Source: Leifsonia shinshuensis
Lineage (GTDB): Bacteria > Actinomycetota > Actinomycetes > Actinomycetales > Microbacteriaceae
Length of the DNA stretch: 64,000 nt
Assembly (NCBI RefSeq): GCF_013410375.1
Contig: NZ_JACCFL010000001.1
Span: 1,116,001 to 1,180,000 of the forward strand
Direction of reading: 5' to 3'
In this document: in pieces, positions 17,470 through 25,686 of the stretch
Layout of the letters: every line of letters starts with the position of its first letter
How positions within the stretch are numbered: position 1 is the stretch's first letter
Program-made: the position numbers and the translations under genes
Notes under the pieces: model-generated
What the model saw: only the letters and a program-made list of their open reading frames with translations
The model's database searches: none
Told to the model about the DNA's origin: nothing

Positions 17470-18876
17470 TCAGACGTCGCTCTCGCCGGTGATCCCGGAG
17501 GTGGATTCGATGACGGCGGTCATCTTCTTGTTCAGCGCTTCGTAGAACATGGAGAGCGGGAACTCGTCGTCCAGCACCGCGTCGGTGTATCCCTTCGGTG
17601 GTCCGGCCAGCACCTCATCCGACAGGCCGCGTGCCCACACCGACGCCGGGTTCGGGGTCAGCGTTTGGGTGAGCATGTCGTAGGCGGCGAGCCAGTGCGC
17701 GACCTTGGGCCGGTCGATGGACCTCCAGTACAGGTCGTTGATCCGGTCCGAGAGCGCCACGACCACGTCGGGGACCTGATCCCAGTCGATGGTGAGTTGG
17801 GTGTCGGTCCAGTGCAGGACGTTGTGCTGGTGCAGCCAGGCGAACAGGAGCTGTCCGCCGAGGCCGTCGTAGTTGCGGATCCGGCTGCCGGTGATCGCGA
17901 ACCGGAAGATCCGGTCGAAGATCACCGCGTACTGCACCAGTTTGGCGTGGTCGCGGATCTGCCGTTGCGGGTCCGACAGTTCCGACTCCGGCAGGGCGCC
18001 GAGCTGGCGTTGCAGCCGGACGGACTCCCGGAACGCGGTGAGGTCGCAGCGGAGTTCTTCCAGGGAGTAGAGGAAGAACGGCATGCGCTGTTTGATCATG
18101 AACGGGTCGAAGGGCAGGTCGCCGCGCATGTGGGAGCGGTCGTGGATGAGGTCCCACATCACGAAGGTCTCCTCCGTGAGCCGCTGGTCCTCCAGCATGA
18201 GGGCGGCGTCCGCCGGCAGCTCCAGTTTCGTGATCTCCGCGGCGGCGCGCACGACCCGGGGGTAGCGGGCGGCCTCCCGGTCCTGGAAGATCGCACCCCA
18301 CGTGAACGTCGGGATCTCCGCCACGGCGACGCTCTCCGGGAACAGGACCGCGGAGTTCGTGTCGTAGCCCGGGGTGAAGTCGATGAACGACAGCGGCACG
18401 AACAGCGCGTTCGTGTACTGCTCCTCCAGTTCGCCGATGAAGTCGGGCCAGATGACCTCGACCAGCACGGCCTCCACGAACCGGTTGGCGCTGCCGTTCT
18501 GCGTGTACATCGGGAACACGACCAGGTGAGCGAGGCCGTCGACGCGGTTCCGCTGCGGCTGGAAGGCGACGAGGGATGCGCGGAAGTCCGGCACGCCGAA
18601 GCCCTCGTCCGACCACCGGGCGAAGTCCTCGTCCAGCGCGGCCAGGTACGCCGCCTCGTGCGGGAACAGGGGTGCGAGCGCCGCGATGGACGCGCGGAGG
18701 GTGCGCACCAGTTCCGTCGCCCACGTCCGGCTGGCCAGATCGTCGAGCGAACCGTCCTTCACCTGGAGTTGCTGCAGGTCGATCGCGGCCTGCCGCAGGG
18801 CGCGCCAGTGGGGGTTCGCGCGCAGGCTCTCGTGAGGGGAAGTCCTTGTGGGGGCGTACTCGATTTCGGAGTTCAT
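17470..18876 (-). CDS. DUF6421-type conserved protein, unknown function
   Basis: 468 residues, ATG at 18876. I recognise the overall pattern as the actinobacterial DUF6421 family, which has no assigned activity. No signal peptide or membrane span. A conserved-looking central block reads WDLIHDRSHMRGDLPFDPF, followed about 25 residues later by FFLYSLEELRCDLTAF; the HxxxH plus EExRxD arrangement recalls, but does not match, the zinc sites of M49 dipeptidyl peptidases. It is the last gene behind a polar amino-acid ABC transporter, separated from the binding-protein gene by 126 bases with a strong hairpin. A peptidase or amino-acid-processing role is only a hypothesis. Confidence 0.8.
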   Translation of the reverse strand: MNSEIEYAPTRTSPHESLRANPHWRALRQAAIDLQQLQVKDGSLDDLASRTWATELVRTLRASIAALAPLFPHEAAYLAALDEDFARWSDEGFGVPDFRASLVAFQPQRNRVDGLAHLVVFPMYTQNGSANRFVEAVLVEVIWPDFIGELEEQYTNALFVPLSFIDFTPGYDTNSAVLFPESVAVAEIPTFTWGAIFQDREAARYPRVVRAAAEITKLELPADAALMLEDQRLTEETFVMWDLIHDRSHMRGDLPFDPFMIKQRMPFFLYSLEELRCDLTAFRESVRLQRQLGALPESELSDPQRQIRDHAKLVQYAVIFDRIFRFAITGSRIRNYDGLGGQLLFAWLHQHNVLHWTDTQLTIDWDQVPDVVVALSDRINDLYWRSIDRPKVAHWLAAYDMLTQTLTPNPASVWARGLSDEVLAGPPKGYTDAVLDDEFPLSMFYEALNKKMTAVIESTSGITGESDV

Positions 18877-18915
18877 CGGATCCCTTTCGTGGCGATGGTG
18901 GGCAGGGGTGTGGAA

Positions 18916-18955
18916 GGCGGCGGGCGACGGTGTCGAGGTCGCATCGCCCGCCGCC
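18916..18955 (-). terminator. Strong intercistronic hairpin
   Basis: GGCGGCGGGCGA at 18916-18927 pairs perfectly with 18944-18955 (12-bp stem, 16-base loop). It lies between the binding-protein gene and the DUF6421-type gene, which are read right to left. No U-tract follows, so it may trim or stabilise the upstream mRNA and raise binding-protein expression over the downstream gene. Confidence 0.65.
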
Positions 18956-18984
18956 GGTCTGTGCTGGCCCGGTCTGTGCTGGCC
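18955..18984. repeat. Perfect 15-bp tandem duplication
   Basis: CGGTCTGTGCTGGCC is present at 18955-18969 and 18970-18984, directly beside the intercistronic hairpin. It is non-coding and looks like a recent duplication. Confidence 0.85.
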
Positions 18985-19002
18985 GGCGAGGAGTGAGAGC
19001 GG

Positions 19003-19848
19003 TCAGCTGATCAGCCGCGGCGCTCCCGTGTTCGCGGCCGAGCCGGGCAGCCCGTGCGACTGGAGGATCTTCGCCAGCTGCCCGTTCGCCTTGATCGTGG
19101 CGATGAAGCCGTCGAGGGCCTTCAGCAGTGCCGGGTTGTCGAAGGAGATCGGGAAGGTGGTCTGCGGCGGCTGGAGGGAGGCGCCGATCACCGGGTCCGG
19201 CTTGGCGACCTTCACCTTCAGGTTCGGGGCGTTGAACGATCCGGAGCCGAAGCTGTCCATCGCGACCTGGAGGCGGCCGGCCTTGAGGTCCTGGTACATG
19301 TCGGTCGTCGACTTGTAGATCTTGAGGTCGTCGCCGAAGTAGGCCTTCGCCTCGCCGACCCAGAGGTCGCCGTCGACCGTGCCGACGGTCTTGCCCTTCA
19401 GCGCGGGCACGGTGTCGTAACCCTCCTTCGAGACCAGAGCCATCTGGTCGAGGTACACCGGCTCGGTCAGGCCGACGATCTTGGCGCGGGAGGCCGACCG
19501 CCACCAGGAGCCGGCGGCGACGTCCGAGCGTCCGGTCTGCACGGCGGGGATGACCGCGGCGGTCGCGACCGGGGTCGCGGTGACCGTCACGCACTCCTCC
19601 TTGGCGAACGCGTTGAGGATGTCGCCGTCGATCCCGCCGAGGGAGGTGCCCTGCGACGTGATGAACGGCGGGAGGGCGGACAGGGTGACGGTCAGCGTCC
19701 CCTTGGTGATGGTGCTGAACGTGTCCTTCGGCTTGCAGCCGGCGGCGACGCCGGTGCTGCCGGACGCCGAGCACCCGGTGAGGGCGGTGGCGAGGACGAC
19801 GAGGGCTGCGGCTGTGACGACGCCGGCTGTGCGACTGCGGTGTGGCAT
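19003..19848 (-). CDS. Amino-acid ABC transporter substrate-binding lipoprotein
   Basis: 281 residues, ATG at 19848 with GGAGCAGC upstream. The N-terminus is a lipoprotein signal with lipobox LTGC (Cys about residue 25). The mature part has the cluster-3 (glutamine/polar amino-acid) binding-protein pattern: GTLTVTLSALPPF, GGIDGDILNAFA, DVAAGSWWRSASRAKIVGLTEPVYLDQMALV and LKGKTVGTVDGDLW. It is anchored outside the membrane and delivers substrate to the two permeases encoded upstream. Ends 13 bases after its permease neighbour's start region, within one operon. Confidence 0.9.
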   Translation of the reverse strand: MPHRSRTAGVVTAAALVVLATALTGCSASGSTGVAAGCKPKDTFSTITKGTLTVTLSALPPFITSQGTSLGGIDGDILNAFAKEECVTVTATPVATAAVIPAVQTGRSDVAAGSWWRSASRAKIVGLTEPVYLDQMALVSKEGYDTVPALKGKTVGTVDGDLWVGEAKAYFGDDLKIYKSTTDMYQDLKAGRLQVAMDSFGSGSFNAPNLKVKVAKPDPVIGASLQPPQTTFPISFDNPALLKALDGFIATIKANGQLAKILQSHGLPGSAANTGAPRLIS

Positions 19849-19860
19849 GGTGCTGCTCCT

Positions 19861-20532
19861 TCAGGGGGTGGGGACCGGCGCGCGATGGGGCGCCAGGGCT
19901 TTCTCGACACGCGCGCTCAACCAGCTCGCCGGGATCGTGATGGCCGCGTAGAGGAGACCGGCCAGGGTGAGGATGCTTAGGTAGCGGAAGGTGGTGGAGC
20001 CGATGGAGTAGGCCTGCGACATCAGCTCCGGCACCGCGATCGTGTACGCGAGCGAGGTCGCCTGGAAGATCATGATCGAGAAGCCGACCAGCGGCGGGAT
20101 CGCGATCCGGAGACCTTGCGGGATGACCACGTAGCGCAGCACGTCCAGCCGGCTGAGGCCGAGCGCGTCGGCCGCCTCCACCTCGGACTCGGGCACCGCC
20201 TGGAGGCCGCCCCGGATGATCTCGCTGGTGTAGGCGGCGGTGGTCAGGCCGAGCGCGATGACCGAGGCGGCGAACGAGCCGAAGGTGACGCCCACCGTCG
20301 GGAGGCCGAAGTAGACGAGCTGCAGCACGACCAGCGCGGGCGTGCCGCGGCCGATCTCCACGATGACGATGGTCGTCACCCGCAGCGCCCGGTTGCGCAC
20401 GCCGGCGCCGAGCGCGAGCAGCAGGCCGGCCGGCAGCCCGACGGCCAGGATGGCGCCGGTGAGGCGCAGGCTCACCCCGAGGCCGCCGAGCAGCTGCGGC
20501 CAGAACTGGATCCAGTCCTGTACGAGATTCAT
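19861..20532 (-). CDS. Amino-acid ABC transporter permease
   Basis: 223 residues from ATG at 20532, overlapping the other permease stop (ATGA). Five or so membrane spans are visible, with the EAA loop EVEAADALGLSRLDVLRYVVIPQGLRIAIPP (split motif EAADALG...IP) for ATPase contact. The pattern IGRGTPALVVLQLVYFGLP and YTSEIIRGGLQAV is that of HisM/GlnP-type permeases. It partners the adjacent permease as a heterodimer. Confidence 0.92.
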   Translation of the reverse strand: MNLVQDWIQFWPQLLGGLGVSLRLTGAILAVGLPAGLLLALGAGVRNRALRVTTIVIVEIGRGTPALVVLQLVYFGLPTVGVTFGSFAASVIALGLTTAAYTSEIIRGGLQAVPESEVEAADALGLSRLDVLRYVVIPQGLRIAIPPLVGFSIMIFQATSLAYTIAVPELMSQAYSIGSTTFRYLSILTLAGLLYAAITIPASWLSARVEKALAPHRAPVPTP

Positions 20533-21167
20533 CGTGCGACCCTCTTCCGGAGCGTGGTGTCGAGGCGCCGGGTCAGCCAGGCGCAGGGGATGGTCATGGC
20601 GATGTAGAGGCCGGCCGCCCAGAGGAACGGCACGATGCCGTCGGCTGTCTGGCTGGCGTCCTGGCCGGCGAAGAAGACGATGTCCTGCACGCCGATCACC
20701 GACGCGATGGAGGAGTCCTTGAGCAGCCCGATCGCGTAGGTCGCGGCGGCGGGGATGGACACCCGGAGCACCTGCGGCCCGATCACGGTGGCCAGGGTGG
20801 CCGAGCGGGACATCCCGAGGGCGTCGCTCGCCTCCCACTGGCCGTCGCTGATCGCGGTGAGGCCGCCGCGGTAGATCTCCGCCAGGTAGGCGGAGGTGAC
20901 CACCCCGAAGGCGATGATCGCGGCGGTGAACGGGTCGAGCTTGATCGCGCCGCTGCCGATCCCGAAGTACAGGATGAACAGCCACACCAGCGGAGGGATG
21001 CCGCGGACGATCTCGATGACGGCGCGGGCGGCGAAGCGCAGCCACGCGAACCGCGAGCGGCGGGCGAGGACGAGCGGGACGCCGCCGACGGCGCCGATGG
21101 CGAACGAGCACACGGTCACCAGCAGCGTCATCTGGACGCCCTGGACGACGACGGCGAGGTGGTCCAT
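20529..21167 (-). CDS. Amino-acid ABC transporter permease
   Basis: 212 residues, ATG at 21167, one base pair after the ATPase stop at 21169. HisM/GlnP-type motifs: VRGIPPLVWLFILYFGIG, YLAEIYRGGLTAI and the EAA motif WEASDALGMSRSATLATVIGP. The N-terminal periplasmic tip and about five spans match the partner permease. Transports with the neighbouring ATPase and lipoprotein; substrate likely a polar amino acid. Confidence 0.92.
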   Translation of the reverse strand: MDHLAVVVQGVQMTLLVTVCSFAIGAVGGVPLVLARRSRFAWLRFAARAVIEIVRGIPPLVWLFILYFGIGSGAIKLDPFTAAIIAFGVVTSAYLAEIYRGGLTAISDGQWEASDALGMSRSATLATVIGPQVLRVSIPAAATYAIGLLKDSSIASVIGVQDIVFFAGQDASQTADGIVPFLWAAGLYIAMTIPCAWLTRRLDTTLRKRVAR

Positions 21168-21168
21168 G

Positions 21169-21939
21169 TCAGCGCTCCAGGACCGCGCGCAGGAACTGGC
21201 GGGTCCGCTCGGTGCCGGGCGCGGTGAACACCTGCTCCGGCTCGCCCTGCTCGAGGATGGCGCCCTTCGCCATCACGACGACCCGGTCGGAGACGTCGCG
21301 CGCGAACTGCATCTCGTGCGTGACGACGACCATCGTCATCCCGGACTTCGCGAGCTCCCGCATCACCGCCAGGACCTCGAGCCCGACCTCGGGGTCGAGC
21401 GCGGAGGTCGGCTCGTCGAAGAGCATGACGTGCGGGTCGAGCGCGAGCGCCCGGGCGATCGCGATGCGCTGCTGCTGGCCGCCCGAGCAGCGGCCGGGGA
21501 ACTGGCCCGCCTTGTCGGCGAGGCCGACCCGCTCCAGCAGCGCCGTCGACCGGGCGTCGGCCTCGGCGCGGCTGCGGCCGAGCACCCGCTCCTGCGCCAG
21601 GCTGACGTTGCGCAGCACGGTCATGTGCGGGAACAGGTTGAACGACTGGAACACCATCCCGACATCGCGGCGCAGCGTCTGGAGTTGCTTGCGCTTGATC
21701 TCCGAGCCGGCGTCGATCTGCGTACCCTCTACGGTGACGCAGCCGCTGTCCGGCACCTCGAGGAGGTTGATGCAGCGCAGCAGCGTGCTCTTGCCCGCGC
21801 CGCTCGGGCCGATGATCGCGACGACCTCGCCCTCCCGGACGGAGAGCGACACGTCGTCGATGACGGTGTGCTCGCCGTAGCGTTTCACGACGGATCGCAA
21901 CGATATGGCGATGCCGTCGCGGTGATCTGATTCCAGCAT
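21169..21939 (-). CDS. Amino-acid ABC transporter ATP-binding protein
   Basis: 256 residues from ATG at 21939; the frame is open to 22092 but begins there with an Arg run encoded by a palindrome and lacks an RBS. Walker [10 protein letters not shown] (about 46-54), Q-loop [13 protein letters not shown], signature [15 protein letters not shown], Walker [13 protein letters not shown] and switch His in THEM. The usual L of LSGGQ is C here. It is the first gene of the transporter operon; the promoter should lie in 21940-22278. Confidence 0.93.
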   Translation of the reverse strand: MLESDHRDGIAISLRSVVKRYGEHTVIDDVSLSVREGEVVAIIGPSGAGKSTLLRCINLLEVPDSGCVTVEGTQIDAGSEIKRKQLQTLRRDVGMVFQSFNLFPHMTVLRNVSLAQERVLGRSRAEADARSTALLERVGLADKAGQFPGRCSGGQQQRIAIARALALDPHVMLFDEPTSALDPEVGLEVLAVMRELAKSGMTMVVVTHEMQFARDVSDRVVVMAKGAILEQGEPEQVFTAPGTERTRQFLRAVLER

Positions 21940-22278
21940 GTCGAACCCGTTCCTGGAGGCTGTGGAGACGAACGAGCGGGACGGTGTCCGATGCGGGTCC
22001 GGCCTCCGCGGCGATGCGGGGACGGCGTGCGGACACTGCGGCGTCGTTGTCGTGGATCGTTGTGGATCCAGGATGCGGCGGCGCCGCCGCATGCGCTACG
22101 GAACGAGCGCTGCCGTCGGTTGGGGCAGCACAAGGAGTGTTATCGCTGCCGGGCGCCCGGCGCCCGGGGAGGGCGGCTACGTCCGGTGAAGGGCCATGCC
22201 CTTCCGCGCAGTGGGTGCCTATCATGAGCCTGCAGGGGCGCCGGGGGGCGCCCTCAGGCGATCACGACGGAGGACCCG
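21940..22278. promoter_or_regulatory. 339-bp divergent intergenic region between transporter operon and glutaminase
   Basis: No gene is supported here. It must hold the promoters of the amino-acid transporter operon (leftward) and glutaminase (rightward). Visible structure: a perfect 20-bp palindrome ATGCGGCGGCGCCGCCGCAT at 22073-22092 and an imperfect hairpin at 22229-22258 with core GGGCGCC (22236-22242)/GGCGCCC (22247-22253), placed about 12 bases before the glutaminase ribosome site, where it could affect translation. No convincing -35/-10 pair was identified. Confidence 0.5.
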
Positions 22279-23328
22279 ATGGCCTACCTCGAACGACAGA
22301 CTCCGCTGCCCGACTTCTCCACCGACGCCGTCCATTCGGACGAAGTGCCCGAGCAGGAGAATGTGGTCTCCACGGGCACGCTTCCCGAGGTCGAACGAGT
22401 CCACGCACTCATCGAAACCGCCCACGAACGCTACCGCGGCCTGGACGACGGGAAGGTCGCCGACTACATCCCCTCCCTCGGTGAAGCCGACCCGGCCCTC
22501 TTCGGCATCAGCGTGTGCGGGGTCGGGGGCCAAACGACGAGCGTGGGCGACTCCACCCACCCCTTCTCGATCCAGTCGATCTCCAAGGTGTTCGTGTTCG
22601 CCCTGGTCTGTCATGAACTGGGGCACTCGGAGGTGTCGCGCCGCGTCGGCGTGAACAACACGGGCCTCCCGTTCAACTCGGTCATGGCCCTGGAACTGAG
22701 CGACGGCGACCCCAGGAATCCCCTCGTGAACGCGGGTGCGATCACGACGACGAGTCTGGCGCCCGGCTCGACGGCGGCAGAGAAGTGGGACTTCGTGCAA
22801 CGGGGACTCTCCCGCTTCGCCGGGCGACGGCTGGAGCTCGACGAAAAGGTCTACGCATCGGAGTCGGCCACCAACCAGCGCAACATGGCGATCGCCCGGC
22901 TCCTGCAAAGTTATGGGCGTATGCACGTCGACCCGATTCAGGCGACCGACGTCTACACGAGACAGTGCTCACTCCTCGTGACCGCCGAGGACCTGGCGGT
23001 CATGGCCGCCACTCTCGCCAATGGAGGTGTCAACCCGATCACCCGGGAGAAGGTCATCGATGCCTCCGTCTGCCGTGACACGCTCGCCGTGATGGCGACG
23101 AGCGGACTCTACGAGTTCTCCGGCGACTGGCTGTTCGAAGTGGGCATCCCAGCGAAGAGCGGTGTCTCGGGCGGTATCGTCACGGTCGCACCGGGCAAAG
23201 GCGGCCTCGGAACCTTCTCACCGCGCCTCGACCCTGCCGGCAACAGCGTGCGGGGGCAGCGGGCGGCACGATTCCTCTCCCATTCGCTCGGGCTCGACAT
23301 CTTCGCATCGACCCCAGGTGGCGCCTGA
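22279..23328 (+). CDS. glsA: Glutaminase
   Basis: 349 residues, ATG at 22279 with GGAGG upstream. The serine-dependent glutaminase (beta-lactamase-like fold) motif PFSIQSISKVF places catalytic Ser at about 100 and Lys at about 103; further family blocks are GLPFNSVMALE, NPLVNAGAI, NQRNMAIARLL, TRQCSLLVTAEDLAVMAATLANGG and GVSGGIVTVAPGKGG. It hydrolyses glutamine to glutamate and ammonia in the cytosol. The N-terminal about 30 residues exceed the usual 310-residue enzyme. Codons use A and T at third positions more often than neighbours (GAA, CGA, GGA), hinting at acquisition. Lies opposite a polar amino-acid importer, so the two may serve glutamine use. Confidence 0.95.
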   Translation: MAYLERQTPLPDFSTDAVHSDEVPEQENVVSTGTLPEVERVHALIETAHERYRGLDDGKVADYIPSLGEADPALFGISVCGVGGQTTSVGDSTHPFSIQSISKVFVFALVCHELGHSEVSRRVGVNNTGLPFNSVMALELSDGDPRNPLVNAGAITTTSLAPGSTAAEKWDFVQRGLSRFAGRRLELDEKVYASESATNQRNMAIARLLQSYGRMHVDPIQATDVYTRQCSLLVTAEDLAVMAATLANGGVNPITREKVIDASVCRDTLAVMATSGLYEFSGDWLFEVGIPAKSGVSGGIVTVAPGKGGLGTFSPRLDPAGNSVRGQRAARFLSHSLGLDIFASTPGGA

Positions 23329-23387
23329 TCCGCGAAGCGATGGAAGCGCTCGGGCTCCGCTGCGATGCGGTTCACGCGGCCGACAGG

Positions 23388-23960
23388 TCAGTCCGCGGCC
23401 GGCCGGCTGAGCGCCTCCACGTGCGCGACCAGCTGCCCCGCCACCGCCTCGAACGGTTCGATGCTGGACTGCGCGCGGCTGAGGATGACGCCGCCCTCAC
23501 TGCCGGCGACGAGCAGTGCGGCCGCGCCGGGCGCCGCGTCGGCGGGGACGCCGCCCAGGGTCAGCAGTTCGGCGAGGAGGTCGGCCCAGCCGCGGAACAC
23601 CGCGCCGGACCGCTGGAGCAGGTCGTCCGAGTCGGCGGCCACCGCCACGGCGACCGCCGAGCAGCCGATCGTGAAGTGCGACGCCAGCAGGAGCCGCCGC
23701 CAGGCCTCCAGGAAGGTCGAGGCGACCTCCACCGCCGTGCGGCCTCTGGCCGACTCGATGACGGCGAGGGACCGGCTGCGCTGGAAGTCCAGGGCCTGCG
23801 CGACCAGGCTCGCCTTGCCGCCGGGGAAGTGGTGGTAGATCGAGCCGCGCGGCGCTCCGGTGAGGGCGACCACCTCGGAGAACGAGGTCTCCTGGAGGCC
23901 CTTCTCGGCCAGTAGCCGGGCGGCGCCCTCGATCATGCGCGCCTTCGCGTCGGAGACCAT
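23388..23960 (-). CDS. TetR-family transcriptional regulator
   Basis: 190 residues from ATG at 23960 (GAAAGGG upstream). N-terminal helix-turn-helix: SDAKARMIEGAARLLAEKG then FSEVVALTGAPRGSIYHHFPGGKASLV (recognition helix about 30-48). The C-terminal region resembles the LmrA/YxaF-like TetR group. It is divergent from the tautomerase-like gene and likely represses it and itself through the dyad at 23991-24006. Confidence 0.92.
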   Translation of the reverse strand: MVSDAKARMIEGAARLLAEKGLQETSFSEVVALTGAPRGSIYHHFPGGKASLVAQALDFQRSRSLAVIESARGRTAVEVASTFLEAWRRLLLASHFTIGCSAVAVAVAADSDDLLQRSGAVFRGWADLLAELLTLGGVPADAAPGAAALLVAGSEGGVILSRAQSSIEPFEAVAGQLVAHVEALSRPAAD

Positions 23961-23990
23961 CCGCGACCCTTTCTCGTCCGAACCCTTGAC

Positions 23991-24006
23991 TATGACGACC
24001 ATCATA
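23991..24006. promoter_or_regulatory. Candidate TetR operator
   Basis: TATGACGACCATCATA has 5-bp arms TATGA/TCATA separated by 6 bases, and overlaps a possible -10 (CATAAT) for the rightward gene. It sits between a TetR gene and its divergent neighbour, 30 bases from the TetR start. Confidence 0.55.
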
Positions 24007-24050
24007 ATCGACACTGGACCCGCGACCCCGCAACCGAGGAGATGAGTCCC

Positions 24051-24494
24051 ATGCCCATGATCGACGTCTACGCGACCGCCGGCACCTTCGCCGACCCGCA
24101 CGCGCTCGCCGTGTCGCTCGCCGACACCCTCAAGGTGATCGAGCAGGTGCCCGACATCCCGCTGTTCCGCCGGAACACCGCCGCCTTCGTCCACGAGCTC
24201 CCGGAGGGCGCGCTGTCGAACGTCGACGGCGCGTCGGACTACGTCCGCGTGCAGGTGCTCACCAACGCCGGCGCGCTCGACCGGCCGAAGCAGCTCGCCG
24301 TCGTCGAGCAGTTCACCGCTATCGTCGCGGAGGCCGCGGGCGACCCGTCGCAGGCGGAACGCACCTGGGTGCTCCTGACCGAGGCCGTCGAGGGCGGCTG
24401 GGGACTGGGCGGCCACGCCAACACGAACGAGGAGCTCGTGCTCGCCGCCCGCGCGCAGATCGCCGAGCTGCAGGCGGCAGCGGCGGAGAGCTGA
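24051..24494 (+). CDS. Tautomerase-superfamily protein
   Basis: 147 residues from the ATG at 24051, preferred over 24042 because GAGGAG lies 9 bases before it and because it gives MPMIDVYA, where Met removal would expose the catalytic Pro1 used by tautomerases. Mid-region VIEQVPDIPLFRRNTAAFVHELPEG and the second-half VVEQFTAIVAEAAG helix and WVLLTEAVEGGWGLGGH fit a fused or 4-oxalocrotonate tautomerase-like fold of about 130 residues. Probably under control of the divergent TetR gene. Substrate unknown. Confidence 0.8.
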   Translation: MPMIDVYATAGTFADPHALAVSLADTLKVIEQVPDIPLFRRNTAAFVHELPEGALSNVDGASDYVRVQVLTNAGALDRPKQLAVVEQFTAIVAEAAGDPSQAERTWVLLTEAVEGGWGLGGHANTNEELVLAARAQIAELQAAAAES

Positions 24495-24498
24495 GCCC

Positions 24499-24954
24499 TC
24501 AGTCCTTCGTGAGGTCCGGGCCCTTGGTGAGGTCCTGGGCCAGCATCACCAGGATGCCGCTCGGCCCGCGCAGGTAGGTCAGCTTGTAGACATCCTGGTA
24601 GTTCGCCACGCCGCGCAGCGGGTGGCAGCCGTGCCCGGCCGCGATCGCGAGCGCCGCGTCGAGGTCGTCGACCTGGAACGCGACGCGGTGCATGCCGATC
24701 TCGTTCGGGAGGGTCGGCTCGGTCTCGATCGCGTCCGGGTGCAGGTACTCGAACAGCTCCAGCCGGCCCTCGCCGCCCGGCGTCCGCAGCAGCGCGATCT
24801 TCGCGTGGTTGCCGTCGAGGCCGACCGCGGTGTCCGCCCAGCCGCCGCTGATCGTGTCCCGGCCTTCGACGGTGAGGCCGAGGTCGGTGAAGAAGGCGAT
24901 CGCCGCCTCCAGGTCGCGGACGGCGATGCCGACGTTCTCGAAGCGGATGGCCAT
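24499..24954 (-). CDS. VOC-family (glyoxalase-like) protein
   Basis: 151 residues from ATG at 24954; an ATG three codons earlier (24963) or GTG at 24990 are alternatives because no start has an ideal RBS. A single vicinal-oxygen-chelate module: IRFENVGIAVRDLEAAIAFFTDLGL, RLELFEYLHPD and MHRVAFQVDDLDAAL, ending GPSGILVMLAQDL. Metal ligands would be His/Glu at the ends of the beta strands; the Glu in LFEYLHP and His in MHRVAF are present. Converges on the tautomerase gene with a 4-base gap. Function could be methylmalonyl-CoA epimerase-like or dioxygenase-like. Confidence 0.85.
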   Translation of the reverse strand: MAIRFENVGIAVRDLEAAIAFFTDLGLTVEGRDTISGGWADTAVGLDGNHAKIALLRTPGGEGRLELFEYLHPDAIETEPTLPNEIGMHRVAFQVDDLDAALAIAAGHGCHPLRGVANYQDVYKLTYLRGPSGILVMLAQDLTKGPDLTKD

Positions 24955-24991
24955 GCCACGCATCGTACCGAGACGAAACTTCTCCTTCACC

Positions 24992-25011
24992 TGACGGTCG
25001 TCGAACCGTCA
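24992..25011. promoter_or_regulatory. Spaced palindrome upstream of VOC gene
   Basis: TGACGGT (24992-24998) and ACCGTCA (25005-25011) form 7-bp arms around a 6-base spacer in the 141-bp divergent region between the VOC gene and the YegP-like gene. It may be an operator or a small hairpin. Confidence 0.45.
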
Positions 25012-25095
25012 CCCGGACCCCGGAGGGTTTCGGTCGTGGCAGCTCCCCCGGGCGACTGAGTGGCGCCGAGCGTCACCCTCACCCGAAGGCCCCAG

Positions 25096-25686
25096 ATGAG
25101 TGCGAAGCCGCGCATCGTGTTCTCGACGTTCCGCTCGAGCACCGACCCCATGTTCGTCAGCTACGCGCGGTTCAACCGCGTGGTCGGCGCGTCCGCCCGT
25201 CGTGCGGCGTCGGCGCCGTCGCAGGTGATGATCCTGGGCGGCCTGCCGGCGACGGCCGGAGACTCGGACAGGGAGCCGGCGTCGGGGGAGACCGCGGCGG
25301 TCGTCGCTCCGGTCCCGGCGGCCGGCTCCGCGCTGTGCGGCGTCTGGCGCGTGCTGGCGTCCAACAACCGGGAGCTGGGCCGGAGCGCCCGCGCCTACAA
25401 GAGCTTCGACGCGGCCCGGTCGCACGTGCTGTCGCTCCGGGACGCCGTCGACGAGCTGGTCACCACCACCGTCAGCGGCGCAGCGCCCGGCACGCACGGC
25501 TGGTTCATGAGCCTGCGCGCGGTGCCGGTGATGACCTGCGGGCGCTGGTACGGCTCCGCGGCGTCGAGTTTCGAGGCCTCCCTCGCCCTGCGCGAGGCCC
25601 TGCGCGACGGCGAGCTCGACCCGGTCGCGCGCCCGGTGCTGCCGGTGCGCGGCGGCCAGGCCGCCGTGAGGGAGCTCATCTGGTGA
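25096..25686 (+). CDS. Hypothetical protein with YegP-like segment
   Basis: 196 residues from ATG at 25096 with GAAGG 8 bases upstream; a GTG at 25060 is possible. The middle region WRVLASNNRELGRSARAYKSFDAARSHVLSL resembles one repeat of the YegP/DUF1508 fold (write-up split: WRVLASNN, AYKSFDAA). The start contains FSTFRSSTDPMFVSYARFNRVVG and there is no signal peptide. Function unknown. Its stop overlaps the next gene by GTGA, so it is co-translated with a lytic transglycosylase and a kinase. Confidence 0.65.
   Translation: MSAKPRIVFSTFRSSTDPMFVSYARFNRVVGASARRAASAPSQVMILGGLPATAGDSDREPASGETAAVVAPVPAAGSALCGVWRVLASNNRELGRSARAYKSFDAARSHVLSLRDAVDELVTTTVSGAAPGTHGWFMSLRAVPVMTCGRWYGSAASSFEASLALREALRDGELDPVARPVLPVRGGQAAVRELIW

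Noticed and set aside
21940..22092. N-terminal extension of the amino-acid ABC ATPase from 22092
   Set aside because: The added residues derive from a GC palindrome (Arg run) and no ribosome site precedes them; the ATG at 21939 gives a normal-length protein.
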